A stretch of DNA of 38,252 bases, from IMG/VR virus record IMGVR_UViG_3300034120_000653, positions 1-38,252 of that record; one strand, written 5' to 3'. Below are positions 28,305 to 36,193 of this stretch, piece after piece (position 1 is the stretch's first letter; every line of letters begins with the position of its first letter). The DNA comes from a virus. A model generated the notes under the pieces. That model was not told where the DNA came from. It saw only the letters and a program-made list of their open reading frames with translations, and ran no database searches. A program made the translations under genes and the position numbers.

Positions 28305-28605
28305 TACCCTTGGATCTTTAATTGATAAATTAAATACCATTGATTTAAAAATGTGGAACAATCAAGAACTCCTCTATGAGATTAGAAGAATGTCATTCGA
28401 TGAATATAAAGAAAAATACTTTTCAGACACGGCGGGAGCAGAACTATTGTGGGACTCCTTGAAAAAAGCCTGTGATTTAAATGTCCAGAGGAACCAACTA
28501 ATTGATGAGATAGATGAAAAAATTGTAGAAATTGTTCAAGCATCTATGTCTGGGCTAGATTTAGATAATGGAAAATTTATACAAAGAAAGCATAAAACAT
28601 ACTGA
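28297..28605 (+). CDS. Hypothetical helical protein in the sugar cassette
   Basis: 102 residues, GTG start overlapping the previous gene by eight bases, with GGGAGAG before it. It is all-helical with SLIDKLNTIDLKMWNNQELL (about 7-26) and DLNVQRNQLIDEIDEKIVEI (about 66-85). Similar small proteins (DUF4254-like, from memory) occur in bacterial glycan clusters between nucleotide-sugar enzymes and glycosyltransferases. The function is unknown; a scaffold or regulator of glycosyltransferases would fit. Confidence 0.55.
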   Translation: MSDTLGSLIDKLNTIDLKMWNNQELLYEIRRMSFDEYKEKYFSDTAGAELLWDSLKKACDLNVQRNQLIDEIDEKIVEIVQASMSGLDLDNGKFIQRKHKTY

Positions 28606-29459
28606 TGATTGATAGGATTGTTTTCTTTAATAATTTTCATAATGGTGATGTATTTTTCTCTAAACCATATGTTAAACATCTATCTGAAATTTTAGAATAT
28701 AACGACTATTCATATGCTCATAATAATGATCATAAAATAGTAAAAGATTTAAATATGAATCATTTTTTAATAGGACATAGATTTCAACAAGATCGCACAT
28801 TTAGTTATGAAGATAAATTATACATAAATACCTGGATCGGAAACTACTTATCAAATGGTAGAAACTGCAACTGGATTTCATTACATGAAATGTACGAAGA
28901 GGTGTACAACTATTTACAGGAACTCTTAGATAAAGAAGTTAAGATATTAGATAGAGAATTTTATCAAACATTTATAGACTTCTCTGTATTTGATGTACCG
29001 CTGGACTTTGAGTGTGACTATGAAAATACAATAATGTTTTCCAACGGTCCTGTTTTATCTGGTCAATCTTCAATACTAAATACATCCAATATAGTAAAAC
29101 TCTTATGCGACAGATTTCCAGATAAAAAAATTATACTTACACACCAGTCAGATATAGAAAATGATAATATCGTATATACAAGAGATATTATTAACACAGC
29201 GGGTTCAGATCTTAATGAAATATCTTGGCTTTCTACAAAATGTAAGTATATAATTGGTAGACAGTCAGGTCCATTTAGTTTTATGCAGATTAATGAAAAC
29301 CTGAATGATAAGAATAAAGTGATGATAAGCATGTCTAACTCAGAGGCAGTAGACTGGTTGTATAATATTAAAGTTCCATGCAAATATATAAACCTTTTAG
29401 ATCAGGATGAAGATGCTTTGATAGAAAATATTTATCAAGAATTGGTAGGAACATGTTAA
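28605..29459 (+). CDS. GT9-like glycosyltransferase (probable)
   Basis: 284 residues, ATG overlapping the previous stop (TGATG). The opening RIVFFNNFHNGDVFFSKPYV (about 4-23) resembles the acceptor-side G-D-x-x-x-x-x-P of heptosyltransferase-like GT-B enzymes, and the C-terminal half shows KKIILTHQSD and SWLSTKCKYIIGRQSGPFSF (about 207-226), close to the donor-binding S-x-C-x-x-x-I-G-x-x-S-G pattern of GT9. Codons are very AT-rich and asparagine is frequent. The sugar transferred is not predictable. It overlaps the GT10-like gene by seven bases. Confidence 0.6.
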   Translation: MIDRIVFFNNFHNGDVFFSKPYVKHLSEILEYNDYSYAHNNDHKIVKDLNMNHFLIGHRFQQDRTFSYEDKLYINTWIGNYLSNGRNCNWISLHEMYEEVYNYLQELLDKEVKILDREFYQTFIDFSVFDVPLDFECDYENTIMFSNGPVLSGQSSILNTSNIVKLLCDRFPDKKIILTHQSDIENDNIVYTRDIINTAGSDLNEISWLSTKCKYIIGRQSGPFSFMQINENLNDKNKVMISMSNSEAVDWLYNIKVPCKYINLLDQDEDALIENIYQELVGTC

Positions 29460-30283
29460 AGTATCATATTAAGGGTATGGCTTACGATGAATTCTCTATG
29501 ACAATATTTTCTCGGATTAATAGATTCCCTAAGAATCTTGTGCCCTGCTTTGAAACAAAAGACTCGGATATTGATTTAATATTATGGCTAGATGACGAGA
29601 TTCTAACGTGTAATGAATACTCTAAGTATAATTATGCAACCCTAACTGAGTCTGCCGCAATTGTTCCACAGACATATGAAAAATTTGCTAACAATTTTGA
29701 CTCAATAATTCAGAACTTTAATATGATTTTTACTCACAGTAGAGAATTAGTTAATATGCATGAAAAGATAAAGTGGATACCAGCAACTGCAACCTGGATT
29801 CAGGAGCCCCGTGTCCGTGAAAAAAGTAAAAAAATATCTATGATTACTTCTACAAAAAATTGGGCGGTGGGGCACAAAAAAAGAATGGAATTAGCAAGTT
29901 CTTTATCTGGCAAGGTAGACTTATATGGTCGTGGAATTAATGAAATAGAGTTTAAAGAGCAGGGTCTAGATGACTATATGTTTTCAATCGCTCATGAAAA
30001 CGCTAACTATCCTGGGTACTTTACTGAGAAGATTCTAGATTGTTTTTCTACTGGAACGATTCCAGTTTATTGGGGAGACCCCAGTATTGGAGAGGTGTTT
30101 AATACGGATGGAATTATTTTATTGGACGGCAAGTTTGATCCAGAAGCACTAACGGAAGATATATACTATTCAAAAATGGATGCGATCAAAGAAAACTGTG
30201 AGATAGTAAAAAACAACTTTATGATGGTAGAAGATTATATTTATGATAATTACTTAAAGGATTTAGATGACGATCTATCATAA
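29453..30283 (+). CDS. Fucosyltransferase of GT10 type
   Basis: 276 residues. FSIAHENANYPGYFTEKIL followed by DCFSTGTIPVYWGDP (about 181-214) is the GT10 donor-binding signature: E-N in a Y-x-T-E-K setting and G-x-x-P-x-Y-W-G. The N-terminal part has an acceptor domain with ILWLDDE. Known GT10 enzymes move L-fucose from GDP-fucose in alpha-1,3 or 1,4 linkage. The donor is made by fcl in the same cassette, which supports the call. It overlaps neighbours by 7 and 17 bases. Confidence 0.85.
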   Translation: MLKYHIKGMAYDEFSMTIFSRINRFPKNLVPCFETKDSDIDLILWLDDEILTCNEYSKYNYATLTESAAIVPQTYEKFANNFDSIIQNFNMIFTHSRELVNMHEKIKWIPATATWIQEPRVREKSKKISMITSTKNWAVGHKKRMELASSLSGKVDLYGRGINEIEFKEQGLDDYMFSIAHENANYPGYFTEKILDCFSTGTIPVYWGDPSIGEVFNTDGIILLDGKFDPEALTEDIYYSKMDAIKENCEIVKNNFMMVEDYIYDNYLKDLDDDLS

Positions 30284-31040
30284 TGAAATTGGAAACCTAG
30301 GTAATATAGGAAACCAAATGTTTCAGTACGCTTCCCTACAAGGAATCGCCTATCACAGGGGCCTTGACTGGAAAATTCCGCCAAAGAATAATTTTGGAAA
30401 GAATTATTCTTTATTAAAAAGCAATATATATGACTGTTTTTATTTAGATTTAAATATTGATGAACATATTGGAGTTCTTATTGGAGAGACTAGAGCAGAG
30501 TCCAAACACGGATTTGACCAGGATCTATTTGAGAACTGTCCAGACGATGTAAATATTTCTGGATACTTACAGTCATATAAATATTTTGATGCCATTAAAA
30601 ATAAAATTAGAAGAGACTTTACTTTTCTTCCGTCATCGGTAGAGGTTATTCCTCAAAAAAATACTTTGTCTATACATGTACGAAGAACTGACTATTTAAG
30701 TTTGTCTCAGTATCACACTAACTTAACTAATGAATATTATTCTGCTGCTCTAGATATTATCGGTGACTTTTCTGAGGCCATAGTCTTCTCAGATGATATT
30801 GATTGGTGTAAAACTCTTCCGATATTTGAGGGATTTACTTTTAGTCTGGGCGATTCATATACCGATTTACAGTTAATGTCTAAGTGCGATAAACATATTA
30901 TTGCAAACTCATCATTTAGTTGGTGGGGCGCGTGGCTATCTGGTAGTGATAATGTTGTTGCTCCAAAAGAATGGTTTGGGCCAGCGCTGCCAGACCACGA
31001 TACTGATGGATACTATCTTCCTTCCTGGACGGTGATCTAA
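30267..31040 (+). CDS. Alpha-1,2-fucosyltransferase of GT11 type
   Basis: 257 residues. GNIGNQMFQYASLQGIA (about 13-29) is the GT11 opening, SIHVRRTDYLS (about 132-142) the GDP-fucose-binding H-x-R-R-x-D-Y motif, and IIANSSFSWWGAWLSG (about 211-226) the C-terminal motif. All three are intact. It would add alpha-1,2-linked fucose from GDP-L-fucose. Two separate fucosyltransferases next to the donor pathway suggest a glycan with at least two fucose residues or alternative acceptors. Confidence 0.9.
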   Translation: MTIYHNEIGNLGNIGNQMFQYASLQGIAYHRGLDWKIPPKNNFGKNYSLLKSNIYDCFYLDLNIDEHIGVLIGETRAESKHGFDQDLFENCPDDVNISGYLQSYKYFDAIKNKIRRDFTFLPSSVEVIPQKNTLSIHVRRTDYLSLSQYHTNLTNEYYSAALDIIGDFSEAIVFSDDIDWCKTLPIFEGFTFSLGDSYTDLQLMSKCDKHIIANSSFSWWGAWLSGSDNVVAPKEWFGPALPDHDTDGYYLPSWTVI

Positions 31041-31645
31041 TGTTTACTGACTATTTTGAGCAAGCATTTTGTATTAATTTAGATAGTAGAAAAGATAGAT
31101 GGAAAGCATCACAGAAACAGTTTAAAAAAATAGGGTTAAAGGTAGAGCGTATTCCTGCTGTCAATGGTTTTGAAGAACCTCCAGCAAGTATTCGTCCAGG
31201 AGAAGTAGGGTGTCTTAAATCACACCTTAAAGTATTTCAAATTGCCAAAGAGAGAGGGCTAAAGTCTTTTCTAATGCTAGAAGATGATGTTGAATTTTCT
31301 GATACGTTTCATGAAAGATTCAATATCATAGAGCCACAAATAAAGCCATTTGAAATGCTATATTTTGGATCTAACCCACATAGTGGTGAGCGGCATGAAG
31401 TTTCCCCAAACATAAATAGAATTACATATACTTTTTCAGCCCACTGTGTTATCTTTAACGAGCCCTGCTTTGATGATATTATCAGGGAACTAATGGGGCC
31501 ATTATTATCTCCAGTAGACGTTGTATATGGTAGGCAACAGGTTGTTCATACAGCATACTCAATAAAGCCTGCTCTTGCATGGCAGAGAAAAGATTTTTCT
31601 GATATTAATCAAGAAATCGTTGACTATCAGTTTTTGAGAGGATAG
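31040..31645 (+). CDS. GT25-type glycosyltransferase
   Basis: 201 residues starting in the previous stop (TAATG). QAFCINLDSRKDRW (about 8-21) is the classical GT25 opening, VERIPAVNG (about 35-43) and GEVGCLKSHLKVFQIA (about 53-68) follow, and FLMLEDDVEF (about 75-84) contains the E-D-D metal-binding motif. GT25 enzymes typically move galactose, but the sugar is not predictable. It may extend the glycan made with the fucosyltransferases. Confidence 0.85.
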   Translation: MFTDYFEQAFCINLDSRKDRWKASQKQFKKIGLKVERIPAVNGFEEPPASIRPGEVGCLKSHLKVFQIAKERGLKSFLMLEDDVEFSDTFHERFNIIEPQIKPFEMLYFGSNPHSGERHEVSPNINRITYTFSAHCVIFNEPCFDDIIRELMGPLLSPVDVVYGRQQVVHTAYSIKPALAWQRKDFSDINQEIVDYQFLRG

Positions 31646-31653
31646 AATAAAGC

Positions 31654-32265
31654 GTGCCTAAATTTACTATTATTGCTACTGACGCAGAAAATCATGTCCC
31701 TAGAGATAGACTGAAAGAAGGCATTGATTCTTTAGTTAATCAAACATTCAAAGACTTTGAACTTCTTATTATTCATGATGGACCTAGAGAAGGATCGTAT
31801 GACGACGAACTTGATGAAGTGCCAGAGAACACAGGGTTTATTCAGACAGAGAAACACTATGGAATCTACGGACTAGATGAATTCTATGCTGGATATGGGT
31901 GGGGCCACCATTCAAGAGATCTTGGCATTAAAAAATCGGCAGGAGATTATATTATTCATTTTAATATCGATAATATACTTTATCCACATGCGTTACAGAC
32001 AATATCAGATAAAATAGATAAGACTAAGGCTGATGTTGTCATATATGCATGTACACATGAAAAGTTTGGAGTTAAATATTTCTCTGGAATACCGCCAGTA
32101 ATGGGCAAGGTTGACTTGCTCCAAGGAGTTGTAAGTAAAAATGCTTGGGAGTCTATTGGTGGGTGGTATAGGTATGATCACTCTGCCGATGGATACTTAC
32201 TAGAAGAAATAGTGGCGAGGTATGGATATGTTCATATCCCAGAAATATTAGGAGAAAATAGATAA
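31654..32265 (+). CDS. GT2-type glycosyltransferase
   Basis: 203 residues, GTG start with GAGAGG twelve bases upstream. The GT-A fold begins FTIIATDAENHVPRDRLKEG (about 4-23) with SLVNQTFKDFELLIIHDGPR (about 27-46). The metal-binding strand is DYIIHFNIDNILYP (about 100-113), where N-I-D-N replaces the common D-x-D. The enzyme is short and lacks a membrane segment, as expected for a soluble phage transferase. Acceptor unknown. TAATG connects it to the next transferase. Confidence 0.75.
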   Translation: MPKFTIIATDAENHVPRDRLKEGIDSLVNQTFKDFELLIIHDGPREGSYDDELDEVPENTGFIQTEKHYGIYGLDEFYAGYGWGHHSRDLGIKKSAGDYIIHFNIDNILYPHALQTISDKIDKTKADVVIYACTHEKFGVKYFSGIPPVMGKVDLLQGVVSKNAWESIGGWYRYDHSADGYLLEEIVARYGYVHIPEILGENR

Positions 32266-33056
32266 TGCCAGTGTATGAGGACATTAAAGTTGCATTAGAG
32301 TATCAAAAAGAGAACGGCGACAACAGTAATCTTATCCCCGATGATGTTCCAATTATTATTCCAACATTTAATACCCCTACATATTTACAGTCTATGATAG
32401 ATCAATTAGAAGATAGGGGATGGACAAACATTATCGTATTTGATAATGCTTCAACGTACCCACCTATGCTAGATTTATTAAATAAACTATCTAATAAATA
32501 TCATGTAGTTCTTTCTAAGAAAAATCTTGGGCCGAGAATAATTACTGAGAGTAAAGATATTTGTTCAAGTATGCCAAAGTATTTTACTGTTACCGATCCA
32601 GATCTATTATTTAACCCTTCTATGCCATCGAATCCATTTAATAAAATGAAAAGAATTCTTGATACATATGGCGCATCTAAGGTTGGCCTTGCTATAGAAA
32701 TTGATGACCCAGAGGAAAGAAATAGATTCTTTAATGCAGATCAGGTTGATCAATGGGAAAGAAATTACTGGTCACGCAAGATAGACAGGCTCCCAGAAAT
32801 TGATGATCTTTACGCCGCCCCAATTGATACGACATTTTGTTTATATAATCGTGATCAATTTCTATCGGAGATTGATAATGTTTTTGGTAAGATGACTTGC
32901 AATACAAGTGCAATTAGAGTTGCTGGAAGGTTTACCTGCCGTCATATGGGTTGGTGGGCAGAACAACCGTTAACAGATGAGGAACATAATTTCTATAAGA
33001 GTACCCATACTTGGTCGTCTACTGAAAATGAGAAGAAAAGGTTAGGATATAAATGA
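32265..33056 (+). CDS. GT2-like glycosyltransferase (GT-A fold)
   Basis: 263 residues starting in the previous stop. VPIIIPTFNTPTYLQSMID (about 28-46), NIIVFDNASTYPP (about 55-67) and YFTVTDPDLLFNPS (about 106-119) with a D-P-D metal site give the GT-A pattern. The C-terminal part has FTCRHMGWW (about 227-235), resembling the H-x-G-W-W-x motif of bacterial family 2-like and beta-kinase-like transferases. It is the last transferase in the cassette. The donor is unknown. Confidence 0.75.
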   Translation: MPVYEDIKVALEYQKENGDNSNLIPDDVPIIIPTFNTPTYLQSMIDQLEDRGWTNIIVFDNASTYPPMLDLLNKLSNKYHVVLSKKNLGPRIITESKDICSSMPKYFTVTDPDLLFNPSMPSNPFNKMKRILDTYGASKVGLAIEIDDPEERNRFFNADQVDQWERNYWSRKIDRLPEIDDLYAAPIDTTFCLYNRDQFLSEIDNVFGKMTCNTSAIRVAGRFTCRHMGWWAEQPLTDEEHNFYKSTHTWSSTENEKKRLGYK

Positions 33057-34063
33057 CTACTGTACTTTTGACAGGTGCTAGCGGTTTCGTTGGCAGCCAT
33101 GTGTTACGACACATTCTTGCTAACACAGACTGGAATGTTGTATGCTTGGTATCTTTTAGGCATCGTGGTATTACTGATAGAATCCGAATGGCGGTGGCAG
33201 GGTATGACGATGACTTTAAACGTACTAAGGTTATTAAACATGATTTAACTGCACCTATCTCTCCTGTTCTATCTCATGAGATTGGTAAGATTGACTATGT
33301 TCTTAATGTTGCCAGTGATTCGCATGTTGATAGATCTATTGAGGAGCCTGTCCCGTTCATTGAGAATAATGTTTCTCTAGTTTGTAATATGCTAGAGTGG
33401 GCACGATTCTCAGACATTGAGAAGTTTGTCCATGTATCTACAGATGAGGTGTATGGACCAGCCCCAGTTGGTCATGCCCACCGTGAATGGATGGACCAGT
33501 ACTTCCCCAGTAATCCATACTCAGCATCCAAGGCAGCACAGGAGTCTATTGCTTATTCATATTGGAGGACATATGGTGTCCCCCTAATTATTACTAATAC
33601 TATGAACATCATTGGTGAAATGCAGGACCCAGAGAAGTTTATTCCTATGATTATGAAAAAGGTTATTGCTGGAGAAACAGTAACTATTCACGCCGCACCG
33701 ACAGGTGAGATTGGAAGTAGGTTCTATCTACATGCTAGGAACCAGGCTGATGCCCTCCTACATGCCCTGACACAGCCTACGCCAGCATATGGCGAGACTC
33801 AGGCCCCTCAGAAATTTCATGTGGTCGGTGAGCGTGAGGTAGATAATTTAGAGATGGCAGAACTTGTAGCATCGTATGTGGGAAAGCCTCTCAACTATGA
33901 ACTTGTGGATTTTCACTCATCTAGGCCAGGGCATGACTTGCGTTACGCTCTGGACGGTGGTAAAATTGCTAATACAGGGTGGAAGGCACCCCTATCACTA
34001 GAACAATCACTAGAAAGAACGGTACAATGGACTCTGGACCATCCAGAGTGGCTAACGCTATGA
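33053..34063 (+). CDS. NAD-dependent nucleotide-sugar dehydratase/epimerase, RmlB-like
   Basis: 336 residues. VLLTGASGFVGSHVLRHIL (about 4-22) is the NAD site, HVSTDEVYGPAP (about 126-137) contains the T-D-E of 4,6-dehydratases, and NPYSASKAAQESIAYSYW (about 155-172) the Y-x-x-x-K. NTMNIIGEMQDPEKFIPM resembles the RmlB N-N-Y-G-P-x-Q-x-P-E-K-F-I-P segment. It likely makes a second 4-keto-6-deoxy nucleotide sugar. No nucleotidyltransferase or further rml genes are seen, so the substrate would be a host product. Its DNA is less AT-rich than the transferases before it, suggesting a separate origin. Confidence 0.85.
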   Translation: MTTVLLTGASGFVGSHVLRHILANTDWNVVCLVSFRHRGITDRIRMAVAGYDDDFKRTKVIKHDLTAPISPVLSHEIGKIDYVLNVASDSHVDRSIEEPVPFIENNVSLVCNMLEWARFSDIEKFVHVSTDEVYGPAPVGHAHREWMDQYFPSNPYSASKAAQESIAYSYWRTYGVPLIITNTMNIIGEMQDPEKFIPMIMKKVIAGETVTIHAAPTGEIGSRFYLHARNQADALLHALTQPTPAYGETQAPQKFHVVGEREVDNLEMAELVASYVGKPLNYELVDFHSSRPGHDLRYALDGGKIANTGWKAPLSLEQSLERTVQWTLDHPEWLTL

Positions 34064-34161
34064 ACTATAATTACGACTACGATGAAGAAGAAGATTTAGA
34101 CGAAGAAGTTGAGCGTCTAATGAAACAGAAAAGACAAGTCCAGAACAAAAGATCTCGTTAA
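34060..34161 (+). CDS. Charged micro-protein
   Basis: 33 residues from the ATG at 34060, which overlaps the previous stop (ATGA). An acidic first half (MNYNYDYDEEEDLDEEVERL) is followed by a basic tail (MKQKRQVQNKRSR), a charge-segregated helix. An in-frame ATG at 33979 lies inside the dehydratase gene and is unlikely. Such peptides can bind DNA-binding proteins or DNA; no family recognised. Confidence 0.45.
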   Translation: MNYNYDYDEEEDLDEEVERLMKQKRQVQNKRSR

Positions 34162-34173
34162 TCTGGAGGTAAA

Positions 34174-34305
34174 ATGAAGGCTTGGATTCCCATGTTTGAT
34201 TGGGCCAACGGGGATGAAATTAATCCCTGGGAATGGCTATGGGATGATGAAGACAGAACTACCCGACTGACCCGCCGACGCACTATTTCTATACGAAAGA
34301 AGTGA
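34174..34305 (+). CDS. Tryptophan-rich micro-protein
   Basis: 43 residues, ATG with TGGAGG eight bases upstream. It opens MKAWIPMFDWANGDEINPWE and ends TRRRTISIRKK. Four tryptophans are in the acidic first half and the end is strongly basic. No family recognised. Confidence 0.5.
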   Translation: MKAWIPMFDWANGDEINPWEWLWDDEDRTTRLTRRRTISIRKK

Positions 34306-34308
34306 CTA

Positions 34309-34500
34309 ATGCTTGATGCGCGAGGTTTGCCTAGTCCAGAATGCCCTAATTGTGGCAGTTGGCTGCTAAAAGTATGCCTTACATTCGATGAAGAATATAA
34401 CATTTCTCAGTACCTACTTGACGGAGAGTGTGCCATGTGCGGTACACTCATTACCATACCAACGCCAATAGATCATCCAGACTATGAGGAGATGCTGTGA
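34309..34500 (+). CDS. Small zinc-ribbon protein
   Basis: 63 residues. CPNC (about 12-15) and CAMC (about 41-44) form one zinc ribbon with beta strands between them (SWLLKVCLTFDEE, YLLDGE). The start has no strong ribosome-binding site. It overlaps the phosphatase gene by four bases (GTGA), so both are co-expressed. Function unknown. Confidence 0.6.
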   Translation: MLDARGLPSPECPNCGSWLLKVCLTFDEEYNISQYLLDGECAMCGTLITIPTPIDHPDYEEML

Positions 34501-34952
34501 AGACGGCAGTTATATTTGATATGGACGGGACGCTAGCAGATGTGTCCTCCATTCGTCATCATCTAACTAAATATGATGAAACAAAACGCAGGATTGTAAA
34601 ACATTTTCACAGGTTCCATGCTGAGTCTGTGAGTGTTCCTCCTCATGATCATGTTGTGAGCGCCGCTCAGATGGCTCACATGCTTGGTCATTCTGTTTTA
34701 GTAGTGACTGCCCGTAAGCATATGTGGAGGCATCATACTGCCTGGTGGCTGGCTATGCATGATGTTCCAAGTGATGTTCTTATGATGCGCGGAGATGAAG
34801 ATAATCGTAAAGACTATGAGGTCAAGAAAGATATGCTTGACACCCTCCGCAAGGCATACGATATAATTCATGCATGGGATGACAACCCCAGCATTATCAA
34901 ACTATGGCAAGAAAATAATATTCCAACTACAGCAGTTCCAGGATGGGAGTAA
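34497..34952 (+). CDS. HAD-superfamily phosphatase, polynucleotide-kinase 3'-phosphatase-like
   Basis: 151 residues, GTG start overlapping the previous stop. HAD motif I is VIFDMDGTLAD (about 5-15), motif II VLVVTARKHMWR (about 68-79), and motifs III-IV include KKDML and AWDDNPSIIKLW (about 125-136). Phage proteins of this form resemble the 3'-phosphatase half of T4 polynucleotide kinase, with the R-x-x-x-D-x-R-x-x-Y-x-V-K pattern (RGDEDNRKDYEVKKDML) before the DDNP. It may repair nucleic-acid 3' ends or act on a nucleotide. A kinase half is absent. Confidence 0.75.
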   Translation: MKTAVIFDMDGTLADVSSIRHHLTKYDETKRRIVKHFHRFHAESVSVPPHDHVVSAAQMAHMLGHSVLVVTARKHMWRHHTAWWLAMHDVPSDVLMMRGDEDNRKDYEVKKDMLDTLRKAYDIIHAWDDNPSIIKLWQENNIPTTAVPGWE

Positions 34953-34954
34953 CA

Positions 34955-35020
34955 ATGGACGGAATCGATGACTATTTTAAGATGAAGTTTCAGGATAAGT
35001 ACAATGACTACCAGTTCTGA
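34955..35020 (+). CDS. Possible 21-residue micro-protein
   Basis: ATG at 34955 encodes MDGIDDYFKMKFQDKYNDYQ plus F. GGGAG lies six bases upstream of the ATG. It fills the gap between the phosphatase gene and the next ATG, overlapping the latter by 17 bases. Too short for any family call. Confidence 0.3.
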   Translation: MDGIDDYFKMKFQDKYNDYQF

Positions 35021-35126
35021 ATACGAGAAGAAGGCTATGCACTTTGCCGAAATTGGAATGTATGCTGCCGCACAGGTGTTTGCTACACTAGCACTAGCGG
35101 CAGCAACTAAAGAAAGTAATTCATGA
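35004..35126 (+). CDS. Helical micro-protein
   Basis: 40 residues: MTTSSEYEKKAMHFAEIGMY followed by an alanine-rich helix (AAAQVFATLALAAATKESNS). AGGAT precedes the ATG. The stop overlaps the next start by four bases. The helix is moderately hydrophobic and could associate with a membrane, but it is short and not flanked by strong charges. Unknown function. Confidence 0.45.
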   Translation: MTTSSEYEKKAMHFAEIGMYAAAQVFATLALAAATKESNS

Positions 35127-35326
35127 GGCACGATCCGTTATGTTCACATAGCCGACAGTTTAGATGGTTTCAGAGAATTGATGATTGTCAATGCGAATTG
35201 ATTTTAAAAGTCAGAGAAGATGAAAGAGCGATCCTACAGTTTGATTTAATGGCAGATAAATATCATGCTTGGGAAGAGGCTTTTGAACAAGGATATAAAA
35301 TGGGAAAAGAATCGGGAATGGATTAA
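35123..35326 (+). CDS. Small hypothetical protein
   Basis: 67 residues. N-terminal HDPLCSH and DDCQCEL (C-x-C near 22-24) with nearby histidines could bind a metal; the rest is a charged helix ending EEAFEQGYKMGKESGMD. It overlaps the previous stop by four bases and is linked by TAATG to the next gene. Similar short proteins with a C-terminal G-Y-x-x-G-x-x-x-G element are common in actinophages. Confidence 0.55.
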   Translation: MRHDPLCSHSRQFRWFQRIDDCQCELILKVREDERAILQFDLMADKYHAWEEAFEQGYKMGKESGMD

Positions 35327-35454
35327 TGACTCATGAGCCATCATGTCCATGTAATAATGCAGACGAGCGTGGATGTTTTCTTATAGGCATGGACAATTGC
35401 TGCGTAGCATGTACATGCAATCCTAAAGTTCAGATTTTATTTGAGGATGAATAA
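35326..35454 (+). CDS. Cysteine-rich micro-protein
   Basis: 42 residues with seven cysteines: CPCNNADERGC near 7-17, and CCVACTC near 25-31. It starts in the previous stop and its own stop is shared with the next start (TAATG twice). The dense cysteines suggest a zinc-stabilised mini-domain. Unknown function. Confidence 0.5.
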   Translation: MTHEPSCPCNNADERGCFLIGMDNCCVACTCNPKVQILFEDE

Positions 35455-35657
35455 TGAATCGGCCTAAGGTTACTCTAAAAAAACGACCTGGCAAAACAGA
35501 AGTATTTGATATTCTGTGGGAAGAAAACGGGGTTGAGAAGAATGTCGGTGCTGGAGATTATATTGATTCAGCCATCTGGTTCTACATGAGAGAAAAAGAT
35601 CTTGACATATGGATTGATGATGGAGATAATTTAACTCAAATAAGAGGAGATTGGTAA
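35454..35657 (+). CDS. Small hypothetical protein
   Basis: 67 residues between two TAATG junctions. Basic N-terminus (MNRPKVTLKKRPGKTE) and an acidic, tryptophan-containing C-terminus (DIWIDDGDNLTQIRGDW). It looks like a small beta protein. No family recognised. Confidence 0.5.
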   Translation: MNRPKVTLKKRPGKTEVFDILWEENGVEKNVGAGDYIDSAIWFYMREKDLDIWIDDGDNLTQIRGDW

Positions 35658-36193
35658 TGCAAGTATTTCTACCAGAACAATCATACAAGGCTTGCGCTAA
35701 AGTGCTTGATCAAAAACGCTTAGTTAAACAACTTCTAGAGGGGAGGCAGATCCTATCCGCTCTTGCTGGTGAAACTAAGGGATGGGTAAATCATCCTGCT
35801 ACACGAATGTTTGCTGGCGCGGAAGATGAACTAGTTAGATACCTCTATGCTATTAAAAATGAGATGGAGCAGCGGAAGTACAAGTGGGAAAACAACTGGG
35901 CAATTATTATTGACACCTTTAATAGAAACTTCCGTAATGATGAGTTTAAAGATCCAGATTATCTTAAGACTGGGCATCCAGAAAATCATAGACTAATCAC
36001 TACCCATCGTGGTAGACTATATGAAAAAGCACCAGAATTGTATCCGCAGTATGAGTGGGAATCTAAAACGTACCGAGATCTAGTATGCTGTGACAAATGC
36101 AATTACTACTGGCCTACACATCCTAAGAAGGAGAAAAATTGTCTAATAACATCAGAGTCACTACCTCCACTGTTTCTAGCCAAGAGCGCGTAG
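35657..36193 (+). CDS. Pyrimidine-dimer DNA glycosylase (T4 endonuclease V-like)
   Basis: 178 residues from the ATG at 35657 (TAATG). MQVFLPEQSYKACAKVLDQK, RLVKQLLEGRQIL and WVNHPATRMFAG follow the DenV-like family, in which L-D-x-K-R-L-x-K-Q-x-x-E-x-x-Q-I-L and N-H-P-A are conserved. Such enzymes remove one base of a UV photodimer and nick the backbone. A cysteine pair CCDKC near 134-138 is an addition. It would protect phage DNA from sunlight, meaningful for a phage in surface water or soil. The C-terminus overlaps the next gene by 55 bases. Confidence 0.8.
   Translation: MQVFLPEQSYKACAKVLDQKRLVKQLLEGRQILSALAGETKGWVNHPATRMFAGAEDELVRYLYAIKNEMEQRKYKWENNWAIIIDTFNRNFRNDEFKDPDYLKTGHPENHRLITTHRGRLYEKAPELYPQYEWESKTYRDLVCCDKCNYYWPTHPKKEKNCLITSESLPPLFLAKSA

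Noticed and set aside
29063-29383. 106-codon minus-strand frame
   Set aside because: Shadow of the GT9-like gene in AT-rich DNA; no minus-strand gene is supported anywhere in the window.
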